Shown here: positions 1 through 8,490 of the stretch, piece after piece
Position numbering within the stretch: position 1 is the stretch's first letter
Layout of the letters: every line of letters starts with the position of its first letter
NCBI RefSeq assembly: GCF_018129385.1
Contig: NZ_JAFCLN010000003.1
Location: forward strand, 124,001-188,000
Source of the DNA: Bradyrhizobium lablabi
GTDB taxonomy: Bacteria > Pseudomonadota > Alphaproteobacteria > Rhizobiales > Xanthobacteraceae
Reading direction: 5' to 3'
Length of the DNA: 64,000 bases
The notes under the pieces: generated by a model
The model's input: the letters and a program-made list of their open reading frames with translations, nothing else
What the model was told of the DNA's origin: nothing
Databases searched by the model: none
Position numbers and translations under genes: made by a program

Positions 1-45
1 AAGGACGGCGGCGGCGCCTCCTGCTCATTCGAAGCCGGTAATTAG
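1..45 (+). other. Possible 3' end of a gene cut by the left edge
   Basis: Frame 1 is open from the first base and ends with TAG at 43-45, giving a short Gly/Ser-rich tail. It could be the end of an upstream gene, but 14 codons are too few to support a family call or even to prove coding. From here to base 189 I see no other gene, only GC-rich spacer leading to the sulfite dehydrogenase. Confidence 0.2.
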
Positions 46-189
46 CGTCGCCCTTCAGCGCGGCGAAAGGCCGCCCCTCGCCGTGAGCGGTGGATGCCGC
101 GCCACACCCCTTGCCGCCAATGCGGAAAGCGAAAATACTCGCCTCGAAAGCGGACGTAATCCGCTGGATTGGCGCAAGGGGAGGAAACC

Positions 190-1461
190 ATGGCGCATGA
201 CGTTGAGACTGGATTCGGCGCGAGCCGCCGTGGATTTTTGGGCGGCACGGCGCTTGCCACGGCAGGCGCTGTCATCGGCAGCATCCTGCCCTCCGGCAAT
301 GGCGGAGGCATTCCGCAAGCCCATGCGCAGGCCGCCGCGCCTGCCGCACCGAAGGGACCGCAACATTTGAAATTCCCCGGCAAGAACGAAAAACTCGTCG
401 TGCTCGGCGACAAGCCGCTGGTGGCCGAGACGCCGGAAAGCCTGCTCGACGACGAGACCACGCCGATCGAAAAATTCTTCATCCGCAACAACGGTCAGCT
501 TCCCGAAGAAGCGAAGAATCCCGATGCGTGGAAGATCACGATCGACGGCGAGGTCAACAACAAGCTCGAGATCACGCTGGGCGAACTGAAATCGAAATAC
601 AAGCCGGTGACGCGGCGGATGGTGCTGGAATGCGGCGGCAACGGCCGCGGCGCGTTCTCACCGCCGGCGCGCGGCAACCAGTGGACCAATGGCGGCGCCG
701 GTTGCGCCGAGTGGACCGGCGTGCCGCTGGCCGAAGTGCTGAAGGCCGCGGGCCTGAAGAAAAGCGCAAAATACACCGCGCATTACGCCGCCGACCTGCA
801 TCTGTCGGGCGATGCGGCCAAGCCGACGATTTCGCGCGGCGTAAGAATCGAGAAGGCGCTCGATCCATACACCATGATCGTCTGGGCGATGAACGGCCAG
901 CCGCTGCCGAACATCCATGGCGGCCCGGTGCGCCTGATCGTGCCCGGCTGGCCAGGCTCGGCCTCGCAGAAATGGCTGACGAAGATCACCATCCGCGACA
1001 AGGAGCATGACGGCCCGGGCATGACGGAATTCTCCTATCGCACGCCGATCAAGCCGATGGTGCCGGGCGACAAGGGCGACCCCGCCAACTTCCGTATCCT
1101 GGAATCGATGCCGGTGCGCTCGATCGTGACCAGCCCCGCCAATGGCGCCAAATTCGCAGCCGGCACCAAGGAGCTGAAGCTGCGCGGCGCCTCATGGGCG
1201 GGCGAGCTTACGGTGAAGCAGGTCGACGTCTCCATCGATTCCGGCGCGACGTGGCAACGCGCGGTGCTCGAAAAGCCGAAGAACAAATATGACTGGCAGC
1301 GCTGGACGGCGACGCTGAAGCTGCCCTCCGACGGCTATTTCGAGATCTGGACACGCGCGACCGACTCCAAGGGAGTGATGCAACCGCATCAGGCGGGCTT
1401 GTGGAATCCGCAAGGCTATGGCGGCAACGCCATGCATCGCGTCGCGGTGCTGGTCGGATGA
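190..1461 (+). CDS. Sulfite dehydrogenase, molybdenum subunit (SorA/SoxC-like)
   Basis: Periplasmic molybdopterin enzyme of the sulfite oxidase family, expected to oxidise sulfite to sulfate and pass electrons to a cytochrome c. The 423-residue protein starts with a Tat signal (RRGFLGG at residues 14-20 followed by a hydrophobic stretch). The conserved LECGGNGR motif holds the likely molybdenum-ligating Cys148. A C-terminal immunoglobulin-like dimerisation domain (about residues 300-423) is typical of the family. I chose the ATG at 190 because GGGGAGGAA lies just upstream; an in-frame ATG at 169 would place that ribosome site inside the gene. The next gene overlaps it by ATGA and encodes a small cytochrome c, as in SorAB pairs. 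SoxC is the alternative, but no Sox genes are nearby. Confidence 0.85.
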   Translation: MAHDVETGFGASRRGFLGGTALATAGAVIGSILPSGNGGGIPQAHAQAAAPAAPKGPQHLKFPGKNEKLVVLGDKPLVAETPESLLDDETTPIEKFFIRNNGQLPEEAKNPDAWKITIDGEVNNKLEITLGELKSKYKPVTRRMVLECGGNGRGAFSPPARGNQWTNGGAGCAEWTGVPLAEVLKAAGLKKSAKYTAHYAADLHLSGDAAKPTISRGVRIEKALDPYTMIVWAMNGQPLPNIHGGPVRLIVPGWPGSASQKWLTKITIRDKEHDGPGMTEFSYRTPIKPMVPGDKGDPANFRILESMPVRSIVTSPANGAKFAAGTKELKLRGASWAGELTVKQVDVSIDSGATWQRAVLEKPKNKYDWQRWTATLKLPSDGYFEIWTRATDSKGVMQPHQAGLWNPQGYGGNAMHRVAVLVG

Positions 1462-1808
1462 GGCTGCGTGGAGCGCCGGCCCTGCTGGCGGGATTGCTGT
1501 GGATCGCGCCGGCGTTTGCGCAAACCGCGTTCACGCCGCGCGATGAAAGCCCGGAAGAATTCGTCGCCGGCCCCGGCCGCGACGAGACCTTCTATACCTG
1601 CACCGCCTGCCACGGCTTCAAGCTGGTGGCGGCGCAGGGTCTCACACGCGCGCAGTGGGAGGACTCCATCAACCTGATGATCCGCCGCCACAACATGCCG
1701 CCGCTCGAGGACAAGGACCGCGCTGTTGTGCTCGGCTATCTCGAGACGGCCTACCCGCCGCGCGCCCCTGCCGGGCGCGGCGGATGGCAGAATCCGTTTG
1801 CAAAATAG
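1458..1808 (+). CDS. Small periplasmic cytochrome c, partner of the sulfite dehydrogenase (SorB-like)
   Basis: The 116-residue protein has a cleavable signal peptide (hydrophobic residues about 7-20, ending in AFAQ) and one heme-binding CTACH motif at about residues 47-51. Methionines after the motif, for example in HNMPP, could be the sixth ligand. It probably accepts electrons from the sulfite dehydrogenase encoded directly upstream. Its ATG overlaps that gene's TGA (ATGA), which implies translational coupling. Longer in-frame starts upstream would lie inside the previous gene and lose the signal peptide at the N-terminus. Its size fits SorB-type mono-heme cytochromes and not the larger di-heme SoxD. 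Confidence 0.8.
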   Translation: MRLRGAPALLAGLLWIAPAFAQTAFTPRDESPEEFVAGPGRDETFYTCTACHGFKLVAAQGLTRAQWEDSINLMIRRHNMPPLEDKDRAVVLGYLETAYPPRAPAGRGGWQNPFAK

Positions 1809-1830
1809 CGTCTATTTTTTCAGGCTTGTG

Positions 1831-1933
1831 GCTTCATCCTTCGAGACGCGGCCAAGCGGCCGCTCCTCAGGATGAGGTCTGAGACCCTCATGGTGAGGAG
1901 CGCATCTTCGCGCGTCTCGAACCATGAAGGCCC
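1831..1933. repeat. Palindromic intergenic repeat, family A, copy 1
   Basis: Two adjacent imperfect hairpins: one bounded by CATCCT and AGGATG, the other by TCATGGT and ACCATGA, both with GAGACGC/GCGTCTC-type stems. Related copies occur at 31174-31276 and 53306-53412. Here the CATCCT hairpin comes first; in the other copies the order is reversed. It fills the gap between the cytochrome gene and the convergent MFS gene and may act as a terminator or nuclease barrier. Confidence 0.75.
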
Positions 1934-1969
1934 TTGACGCTGCAAGGATCGATCAGACTTCGAACTGGA

Positions 1970-3232
1970 CTAATGCGCCGGGCTCAGCGACGCGCGCTGA
2001 TAGCGCAGCCAGATCACCGCGACCGCCGCGGCCATCATCAGCAGCACGGAAAACCAGTTGAGCGGCTGCCAGCCCCAGCGGTCCTGCAAAAAGCCCGCCA
2101 TGAAGCTTGACGTCGCGGTGGTGCTGAAGACCAAGAGGTCGTTGAGCGCCTGGGCCTTGCCGCGCTCGTTGGGACGATAGCAGGTCGTCACCAGCGCGGT
2201 GGCGCCGACGAACAGAAAATTCCAGCCGACGCCGTTGACGGTGAGCGCAATGCGGAAGTTCCACGCGTCTATCCCCGACAGCGCAGTGATGACGCCAACC
2301 AGCATCAGCACGATGCCCGCCGACATCACCGTGGTGACGCCGTACCGGTTGATGAGGTTGCCGGTGAAGAAGGACGGCACGAACATGCCGAGCACATGCA
2401 TGAAGATGACCCAATGGGCTTCCGCATGCGGAAATCCGCAGCCGACGATGGCGAGCGGCGAGGCGCTCATGATGAAGGACATGGTGCCGAATGCCAGCAT
2501 GCCGGCGATCGCGGACGCAATGAAGCGCGGCTGACTGGCGATCTCCCACAGCGGACGCGGCGGGATGGCGGATTCTGCCGGGCCGGCCGCCGCGGCTGAT
2601 GAAGCGACCGAGGGGAAGTTGATGAAGGACATGATCGTGAAGACGATCACGTGCAGCACGAAGATCGCGGCATAGGTCGCAAGGTAAAGCGGCATGACCA
2701 GATCGTGCGTCACGCGCACGAGGCTGGGGCCGATCACGGCGGCCGCAACGCCGCCGGCGGTGACCCACGAGATCGCCTTGGCGCGGTAGCTGACCGGCAC
2801 CAGCTCCGCCGCAGCGAAGCGATACATCTGAAGACACGACACGGCATAGCCAAGGATGAGGCCGCCGAGGCACATCACCAGGAAGTTGGCGGTGTAGAGG
2901 CCGGTGCACATCACGGTGGCGCCCGCCATGCCGAACAGCGAGCCGACGCGAAAACCGATGTTGCGGCCGATCCGCTGCATCAACAGCGCGGCCGGAAACA
3001 CCCAGATCATCACGCCGAGATGCTGCATGGTGACCGGCAGGTTGGCCAGATCAGGACGATGATAGAACGTGATGACCGACAGCCCCGTCGCCGCGAACAT
3101 CATGGTGTTGCAGGACTGGCCGACCGCCTGGCAGCAGGTGAGCAACAGGAGATTGCGATGGGCGTGCCGGTCGAGCCCCGGCTCGGGATCGGCTTCCGGC
3201 TTCAACGCGGAGTCGGGATTGAGTGCATCCAT
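1970..3232 (-). CDS. MFS transporter
   Basis: Integral membrane protein of about 420 residues with roughly twelve hydrophobic segments, read as a major facilitator superfamily permease. Between the second and third segments the MQRIGRNIGFRVGSLFG stretch resembles the MFS loop motif. The substrate cannot be told. The ATG at 3232 is my choice; an in-frame start at 3310 would add a 26-residue hydrophilic tail, and neither has a strong ribosome site. It converges on the sulfite dehydrogenase pair across a palindromic repeat and stands alone on its strand. The 3233-3484 gap upstream is shared with the divergent hydrolase gene and should hold both promoters. Confidence 0.75.
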   Translation of the reverse strand: MDALNPDSALKPEADPEPGLDRHAHRNLLLLTCCQAVGQSCNTMMFAATGLSVITFYHRPDLANLPVTMQHLGVMIWVFPAALLMQRIGRNIGFRVGSLFGMAGATVMCTGLYTANFLVMCLGGLILGYAVSCLQMYRFAAAELVPVSYRAKAISWVTAGGVAAAVIGPSLVRVTHDLVMPLYLATYAAIFVLHVIVFTIMSFINFPSVASSAAAAGPAESAIPPRPLWEIASQPRFIASAIAGMLAFGTMSFIMSASPLAIVGCGFPHAEAHWVIFMHVLGMFVPSFFTGNLINRYGVTTVMSAGIVLMLVGVITALSGIDAWNFRIALTVNGVGWNFLFVGATALVTTCYRPNERGKAQALNDLLVFSTTATSSFMAGFLQDRWGWQPLNWFSVLLMMAAAVAVIWLRYQRASLSPAH

Positions 3233-3484
3233 TATTGTCGTTGCCCAGTAGACCTCGGGAGGCACGCGCACGGCTGGCGCGTCAGGACGCCGCACGCCCT
3301 TCTCCAGCAAAAGAGCCTCCCGCTCAAGGCCAGAATGGAAGATTTTGCTGACATCCCCTGCATGGCAGCCATAACATTCTTCACGGCGTTGATGACCCCG
3401 CCAAATCGCGTAAGCTCGCGCCGCCGCTCAGGCCAAGGCACCGGCCGTAAAATCGTGCTGAATTGAATGCGGCGGGGGCGAGGA

Positions 3485-4507
3485 ATGTCCGACGGTCTCG
3501 ATTTCACAGTGCAGCGCCCGCCGGCCTATGGCGAGCTGACGGATGTCCTGCCAAAACTGTTCTGGGTGCGGCTGCCGGTGCCGACGGCGCCCAACCACGT
3601 CAATTGCTGGCTGCTCGACAACGGGCCGGGCTGGACGATTGTCGATACCGGCCTCAACACCGACGACACCTTCGAGATGTGGGACAAGCTCTGGCGGGGA
3701 TTGCTGCGCGCCCGCCCCTTGCAGAACCTCACCTTCACTCATGCGCACGCCGACCATTTCGGCCTCGCCGGCTTCTTCGTGAAGGAAACGAAATGCAGCG
3801 TCCGCATGCCGCTGGCCGAATGGCTCAGCGGCTGGAAGATGTGGCACGAGCGGGAGGAAGGACCCGACGAGCAGTTTGCGTCCTTCATGAAGCGCAACGG
3901 GGCGTCGGGCGACGAAGCCGCAGTGATCATGGCGGCGCAACGCCCGTCAAAATTCCTGGGAGGGCGGCCGCCGCGCGAATTCATTCGGATCAGGGATGGC
4001 GATGTCATCGCGATGGGACAACGCGAATGGCAGGTGATCACCGCGGGCGGGCATTCGGCCGAGCACGCGCTGTTCTTCTGTGCGGGCGAGAAAATCCTGA
4101 TCGCGGGCGACCAGATCCTCTCGCACATGGCGCCATCGGTGATCGCGCCTGCGGCGCAGCCGGAAGCCAATCCGATGCAGGAATATCTTGACGCGCTGTT
4201 CCGGCTCGAGGCGCTGCCGGCGGACACGCTGGTGCTGCCGTCGCATGGCCTGCCGTTTCGCGGACTGCATCAGCGGCTCGCCCAGTTGCGCGAGCACCAC
4301 CAGGCGCGGCTCGACGACGTGATGTCGGTCGCATCGGGCAAGACCAATGCGTTTCTGGTCGCGCAGGAAATCTTTCCGCGCGCGCTGTATGCCAATCCGC
4401 GCCTGGCGTTTGGCGAGGCGCTGGCTCATCTGAATATGCTGGCATCGATGGGACGACTGGCGCGCGACGTCGACGGCGACAGCGTGATCTCGTTCGCGCC
4501 GGCGTGA
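3485..4507 (+). CDS. Metallo-beta-lactamase-fold hydrolase
   Basis: A 340-residue cytoplasmic hydrolase of the metallo-beta-lactamase superfamily. The zinc-binding THAHADHFGLAG motif (HxHxDH) is clear, followed by GGHSAEH, GDQILSH and a final SHGLPF histidine, which together give the usual two-metal site. A C-terminal helical extension (about residues 250-340) resembles family members that act on thioesters, glutathione conjugates or ring lactones, but the substrate is not evident. The start at 3485 follows GGGGGCGAGG; the in-frame ATG at 3467 is also possible. The downstream MFS gene begins 14 bases after the stop, so the two probably form an operon. Confidence 0.75.
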   Translation: MSDGLDFTVQRPPAYGELTDVLPKLFWVRLPVPTAPNHVNCWLLDNGPGWTIVDTGLNTDDTFEMWDKLWRGLLRARPLQNLTFTHAHADHFGLAGFFVKETKCSVRMPLAEWLSGWKMWHEREEGPDEQFASFMKRNGASGDEAAVIMAAQRPSKFLGGRPPREFIRIRDGDVIAMGQREWQVITAGGHSAEHALFFCAGEKILIAGDQILSHMAPSVIAPAAQPEANPMQEYLDALFRLEALPADTLVLPSHGLPFRGLHQRLAQLREHHQARLDDVMSVASGKTNAFLVAQEIFPRALYANPRLAFGEALAHLNMLASMGRLARDVDGDSVISFAPA

Positions 4508-4520
4508 AGTCGGGTTCGAC

Positions 4521-5909
4521 GTGGCTTCGTCCGGCGATCTTCCCAAAGCAACGATCGGCCTGCTGCACGCAAGAGCGTGGCAAATTGCCATGATCGGGCT
4601 GGGCACGGCCGCAGTACAGCTCGATACGTCCGTGAATATCGCCTTCCCGGCCATCACCCGCGGATTTGGCCTCGCGATCGGCGATATCCAGTGGGTGGTG
4701 ATTTGCTATGTGCTGACCTATGCGAGTTTGCTGCTGGCGTTCGGACGCGTCGGCGACACCGTCGGTCACGCACTGATTTTCCGCGTCGGCCTGATATGGA
4801 GTGCGGTGGCGCTGGCCCTCGTCGCATGGTCGCCGACATTCAGCGCGATGCTGTTCTTTCGTTTCCTGCAAGGCATCGGCGCCGCGCTGGTACTGAGCTG
4901 CGGCGTTGCGCTGGTGACATCGCTCTATGGCGAGGAGCGGCGCAGCCGGGCGCTTGGCATCTACACCATGATGCTGGCACTTGGCCTGATGCTGGGTCCC
5001 TTGCTCGGCGGCGCGCTGACGGCAGCCTGGGACTGGCCCGCCGTGTTCTGGGTCCGGATTCCGATCGCGCTCGTGCCGTTGTTGCTGTTGCACGGGATAC
5101 CGGTCGCGGCGAAACGCGAGACCGGCGACCGCTTCGACGTGCCGGGAGGCGTTGCGCTGGTGCTGGGCCTGGTCGCGATGCTGTTGGCAATCAATCGTGT
5201 TCGCGAATTTTCCGCCATCTGGTTCGCCCTGCTCTCCACCCTGTGCTTCGCAGCCTTTGTCATGCGCGAGCAGCGCGCGGCGCATCCGATCATCGCGGTC
5301 GGCATTCTCAGGAAACCAGGCTTTGCGCTGCTCAATCTCGTCAGCGTGCTGGCCAATCTCGCAGCTTTTTCGGTGTGGCTGCTGGTGCCGTATTATCTGG
5401 CGCGCGTGCCCGGTTATTCCCTGACGGAAAGCGGCGCCATCCTCGCGGCCGCCGCCGCAGGCGCTGTGCTGGCTGCACCGATCGGCGGCCGGCTCGCCGG
5501 ACGGCACGTCTCCGCCGAGCGCCTCGCCATCGCTGGCGCCGTCATGATCGGCAGCGGATTGCTGATGCTCGGCTCCTGGACGGAGCAAACCCCGACGGCC
5601 TTGCGGATCGCGGGGCTCACTTTGCAGGGCATCGGCCTCGGCCTGTTCCAGCTTGCCTATTCCGATATCGTGACCGCCACGCTGCCGCTGAGGGATCGCG
5701 GCGTCGCGGGCAGCCTCGTTCTGCTGACGCGAACGCTTGGCACGGTAACAGCCGCTTCCGTCGTCCTGATGGTGTTCGGAATCCTGAACACCATCAGCGG
5801 CTTCGTCGAAGCCTTCCAGCATGCCTTTCAGCTTGCCGCCTTGCTGGCCTTTGCCTCGGCGGCGCTGCTGGCGGTTTCGCCGGGCATCCGGCGAAGGCCG
5901 GCAGATTAA
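4521..5909 (+). CDS. MFS drug/solute efflux transporter (DHA2-like)
   Basis: A 462-residue membrane protein with about 12-14 hydrophobic helices. The N-terminal LDTSVNIAFPAITRGF and WVVICYVLTYASLLL segments are typical of multidrug-type (DHA2) facilitators that export small amphipathic compounds with proton influx. The start is a GTG 13 bases after the hydrolase stop, which makes an operon with that gene likely. The stop codon overlaps the end of the convergent Bug protein gene by four bases. No regulator of the TetR or MarR type is adjacent. Confidence 0.8.
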   Translation: MASSGDLPKATIGLLHARAWQIAMIGLGTAAVQLDTSVNIAFPAITRGFGLAIGDIQWVVICYVLTYASLLLAFGRVGDTVGHALIFRVGLIWSAVALALVAWSPTFSAMLFFRFLQGIGAALVLSCGVALVTSLYGEERRSRALGIYTMMLALGLMLGPLLGGALTAAWDWPAVFWVRIPIALVPLLLLHGIPVAAKRETGDRFDVPGGVALVLGLVAMLLAINRVREFSAIWFALLSTLCFAAFVMREQRAAHPIIAVGILRKPGFALLNLVSVLANLAAFSVWLLVPYYLARVPGYSLTESGAILAAAAAGAVLAAPIGGRLAGRHVSAERLAIAGAVMIGSGLLMLGSWTEQTPTALRIAGLTLQGIGLGLFQLAYSDIVTATLPLRDRGVAGSLVLLTRTLGTVTAASVVLMVFGILNTISGFVEAFQHAFQLAALLAFASAALLAVSPGIRRRPAD

Positions 5910-6895
5910 GCGGGTTCGAGACCGAGCGACTTCGACGCTTCGATCCAGATCGGCAATTCCCGCTGATACAGCGCGTTGCTTTCCTTGAATCCGATCGCCG
6001 GCTCCAGCACGAAAGTCTTGAGTATTTCCTTCACTTTGGGATCGTTGTTGGCCGCGACGCAGAGTTCCGAGAGGCGATCGACGATCGGCTGCGGCGTCGC
6101 CTTCGGCAAGGCCCAGCCCGTAAAGCCGCTCACGGTAAAGAATTTCGATGTCGCGCCCTGGTCGGGCAAGGTCTTGATCTCGGGGATCGCGTCGACCTTT
6201 TTCGAATGCACCGCGAACACTGTGCCGTTGTTGCTTCCCAGGACGGCTTGCGCGGCGGTGTAACTGCCCATCGCGGCATCGATCGAACCCTCGGCCAGTC
6301 CTGTCCACATCGGCGCCTCGCCCCGGTAATGGACCGGCTCGATATTGAGGCCATACTGCTTGTTGAGTTCGTTGATCGTCATGTGCGGCGACGAGCCCGC
6401 GCTGTAGGTGCCGAAATTGACCTTGCCGCTCTTCTTCGCGAACGCGACGAAATCCGCCAGCGTCTTGACGCCGGTCTTCGGGTTGGCGACCAGAAGCAGC
6501 CCGGCGCCCGGGATGACGCTGACGAGCGTCAAATCCTTGTCCATGTCGTAGCCGGGGTTCTTCATCATCGCCCGGTTCATCACATAGGTGGTGGAGATCG
6601 AGCACAGGATGGTGTGTCCGTCAGGCTCGGCGCGCGCCACGTCCGCAGCGCCAATGGCGCCCGAGGCGCCCGCCTTGTTCTCGATGACGACGGTCTTGCC
6701 GACTTGCCGGGAGATGTAATCGCCGAAGGCGCGCGCGAGCAGGTCGGTCTGCCCGCCTGCCGGATAGCTGCAGACCATGCGGATCTGCCGCGACGGCCAT
6801 GCCGTTTGCGCCAAGGCGCCGCGCAAGACAAACGGCGTCGCGACGGCTGCCGCCCCGGCAGCGATGAAATGGCGGCGATCGATTTTTGCAGACAC
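5906..6895 (-). CDS. Bug/TctC-family periplasmic solute-binding protein
   Basis: A 329-residue extracytoplasmic binding protein of the tripartite tricarboxylate (TctC/Bug) family, which captures carboxylates. The N-terminus has an RRHFIAAGA Tat-like signal ending in ALA. The first family motif, IRMVCSYPAGGQTDLLAR, and a second one with GTYSAGSSPH are present. The start is a GTG at 6895 preceded by AGGGAGGAAATT; the frame stays open further upstream, but only because it runs through the next gene in another frame. No TctA or TctB membrane genes are nearby, so it is one of many orphan Bug receptors. It is probably co-transcribed with the GlcG-like gene at 6996-7466. Confidence 0.88.
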   Translation of the reverse strand: MSAKIDRRHFIAAGAAAVATPFVLRGALAQTAWPSRQIRMVCSYPAGGQTDLLARAFGDYISRQVGKTVVIENKAGASGAIGAADVARAEPDGHTILCSISTTYVMNRAMMKNPGYDMDKDLTLVSVIPGAGLLLVANPKTGVKTLADFVAFAKKSGKVNFGTYSAGSSPHMTINELNKQYGLNIEPVHYRGEAPMWTGLAEGSIDAAMGSYTAAQAVLGSNNGTVFAVHSKKVDAIPEIKTLPDQGATSKFFTVSGFTGWALPKATPQPIVDRLSELCVAANNDPKVKEILKTFVLEPAIGFKESNALYQRELPIWIEASKSLGLEPA

Positions 6896-6995
6896 AATTT
6901 CCTCCCTGATTCTCAGGGAGGTTACTGCATCACTCCGCCTCTGCCACGCGTGGAAGCCGGGACAGATTGGCGCATTGAAACCCGATCGCGCCCCG

Positions 6996-7466
6996 CTATG
7001 CGCCGAGGCCGGCCTTGGCGCATTGCTCGTCCTGGTCGCCGGTGACGCCGCTGACGCCGACCGCGCCCGTGACCTTGCCGTCGACCATGATCGGAATGCC
7101 GCCGGGCGAGGCGAAGACGCCGGGCAGCGTGGCCGTGGCAGGCCCGCCCTTGTTGATCGCTTCCATGAACACGCGCGTCGGGCGCCGATAGGTTGCCGCC
7201 GCCCTCGCCTTGCCGACGGCGATGTCCATGCTGGCGGTCTGCGTATTGTCCATGCGCTCGAAATACACCAGGAAGCCGTGATTATCGACCACGGCGACGG
7301 CCACGTTCCAGCCGTTCTTCCTGCATTCGGCGAGGACGCCGGCTGCAATCTTCTTGGCGCCTTCGGCATTGACCGCGGTGCCGTAGTCGGGACGCTTGTC
7401 TTGCGCCGATGCGCCCATGGCAAAGGCGGCGAGCGCAGCGGCAAGCAGGATTGTCCTGGTCTTCAT
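6996..7466 (-). CDS. Secreted GlcG/HbpS-family (DUF336) protein
   Basis: A 156-residue protein with a clear signal peptide (ends GASAQ) and a single GlcG/HbpS domain: the VVDNHGFLVYFERMD segment followed by a DIAVGKARAAAT helix and a GGIPIMVDGKVTGAVGVSG strand pair. Members bind heme or small molecules, or belong to glycolate-type loci; no catalytic role is firmly known for periplasmic ones. It lies upstream of the Bug receptor on the same strand with a gap of about 100 bases, so both may serve uptake of one carboxylate. That link is inference. Confidence 0.8.
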   Translation of the reverse strand: MKTRTILLAAALAAFAMGASAQDKRPDYGTAVNAEGAKKIAAGVLAECRKNGWNVAVAVVDNHGFLVYFERMDNTQTASMDIAVGKARAAATYRRPTRVFMEAINKGGPATATLPGVFASPGGIPIMVDGKVTGAVGVSGVTGDQDEQCAKAGLGA

Positions 7467-7614
7467 CGTGATTCCCCCCGAGGTTTATTGTGCGGGAACA
7501 TGATACCGCAGCGGGGAAGAGACGTCGATTGCATCAAATGATCGCACAACCCGGCCGGCGACGACCTGATGTCAAGTTCCGCAAATGCGATGGTGCGTTG
7601 CGTCAATCCGCCGT

Positions 7615-8037
7615 TCAAGCGGACGCGACATAGGGAATGCTGGCGACGATCGCGACGGTCTGGATCGCATTGCCGAGCATGCCGCCCCAATGCATCCGCC
7701 GCAGCCGCCGCACGGCACATTTGTCGCCGGCATCCCTGGCGCTGAGTTGGGCATCCCACCGGCGCAGAAACGAGCCGCGACTCCAGAACGCGAACGCCGC
7801 GATCAGGCCGATGCCGATGGCGAAGACCGGCCGGCCCGCAATGGCGAAGGTCAACGTCCCGATGATTCCGGCGATGCTCACCATCAGGAAATGCGCATTG
7901 AACATGCCGCGAAGCAGCAGCGTGACCGGCGGGATATCGAGCTTCACCAGCAGGAAGGCCGGCGCCGCCAGCAGGAAATAGCCCATTGGAAAAAGCAGGA
8001 TGACAATGGCAGCCAAGGCGAGACCATCTGCGGTCAT
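7615..8037 (-). CDS. Small integral membrane protein, function unknown
   Basis: A 140-residue protein with about four hydrophobic segments (near residues 3-22, 27-45, 50-72 and 120-138) and a basic, Arg-rich loop before the last one. I do not recognise the family. The ATG at 8037 follows AAGGAGAG at good spacing; the in-frame ATG at 8076 would add a hydrophilic stub. Neighbours give no hint: a secreted GlcG-like gene downstream and a 48-residue membrane protein gene upstream on the same strand. Confidence 0.6.
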   Translation of the reverse strand: MTADGLALAAIVILLFPMGYFLLAAPAFLLVKLDIPPVTLLLRGMFNAHFLMVSIAGIIGTLTFAIAGRPVFAIGIGLIAAFAFWSRGSFLRRWDAQLSARDAGDKCAVRRLRRMHWGGMLGNAIQTVAIVASIPYVASA

Positions 8038-8206
8038 GCGAACACTCTCCTTCCGGGTGGCAAGGATCTCCGGCATCAGCCTGGCATGATATTGGAGAGT
8101 ATTTCTGCGCCACTATTGGGCTTTGGTCGGACGTGGAGGCCACAGGGCAGCCCCTGCGATCGCTCCACCGAACCTGTTGGGAAATCCGTTCGCGCCGCAG
8201 ACGCAG

Positions 8207-8353
8207 TCAGATTGCGAAAACCCAGACCGCAACGATTGTCGCCAACGTCGCAACGCCCGAGATCGTCCAGCCCACGGCATAGGCTGCGTCGTCCTCGCCG
8301 GTGTCGTGCATCATCTCGACCGGGCGGTCGGCACGTATCCATTGGTCGGCCAT
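8207..8353 (-). CDS. 48-residue single-helix membrane protein
   Basis: A short gene on the minus strand with ATG at 8353 and TGA at 8207. GGAGG sits five bases before the ATG. The product has an acidic N-terminal half (DDAA near residue 21) and one hydrophobic helix from about residue 29 to the C-terminus (ISGVATLATIVAVWVFAI). The good ribosome site, start-to-stop frame and membrane-helix composition argue for a real small protein. The family is unknown to me. The rest of the 8038-8490 gap shows only a weak inverted repeat (GATCC...GGATC) near 8437-8466. Confidence 0.55.
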   Translation of the reverse strand: MADQWIRADRPVEMMHDTGEDDAAYAVGWTISGVATLATIVAVWVFAI

Positions 8354-8490
8354 GACGGCCTCCATCGCGCCTGCCCTGCCCGGACAAAGCGCGATGGAGC
8401 CTTCGGTTCCCGCCGAAGGCGCTTACGCCTGCGTGATCCCGGCAATCCCTTCGATGCCGGTGGATCAGCACAGGTGCCGCGCGCTTGTGA

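Noticed and set aside
4038..7045. Very long open frames antisense to or overlapping the MFS and Bug genes
   Set aside because: They lie over well-supported genes in other frames, consist of Arg/Ala/Gly-rich low-complexity sequence and have no recognisable domain; GC-rich third positions keep shadow frames open.
5906..7444. Apparent 512-residue fusion extending the Bug receptor upstream
   Set aside because: The first 180 residues are read through the GlcG-like gene in a different frame; the true start is the GTG at 6895 with a ribosome site and a signal peptide.
8354..8490. Other short frames in the gap before the peroxiredoxin-like gene
   Set aside because: No ribosome site or plausible composition; only a weak inverted repeat is seen.
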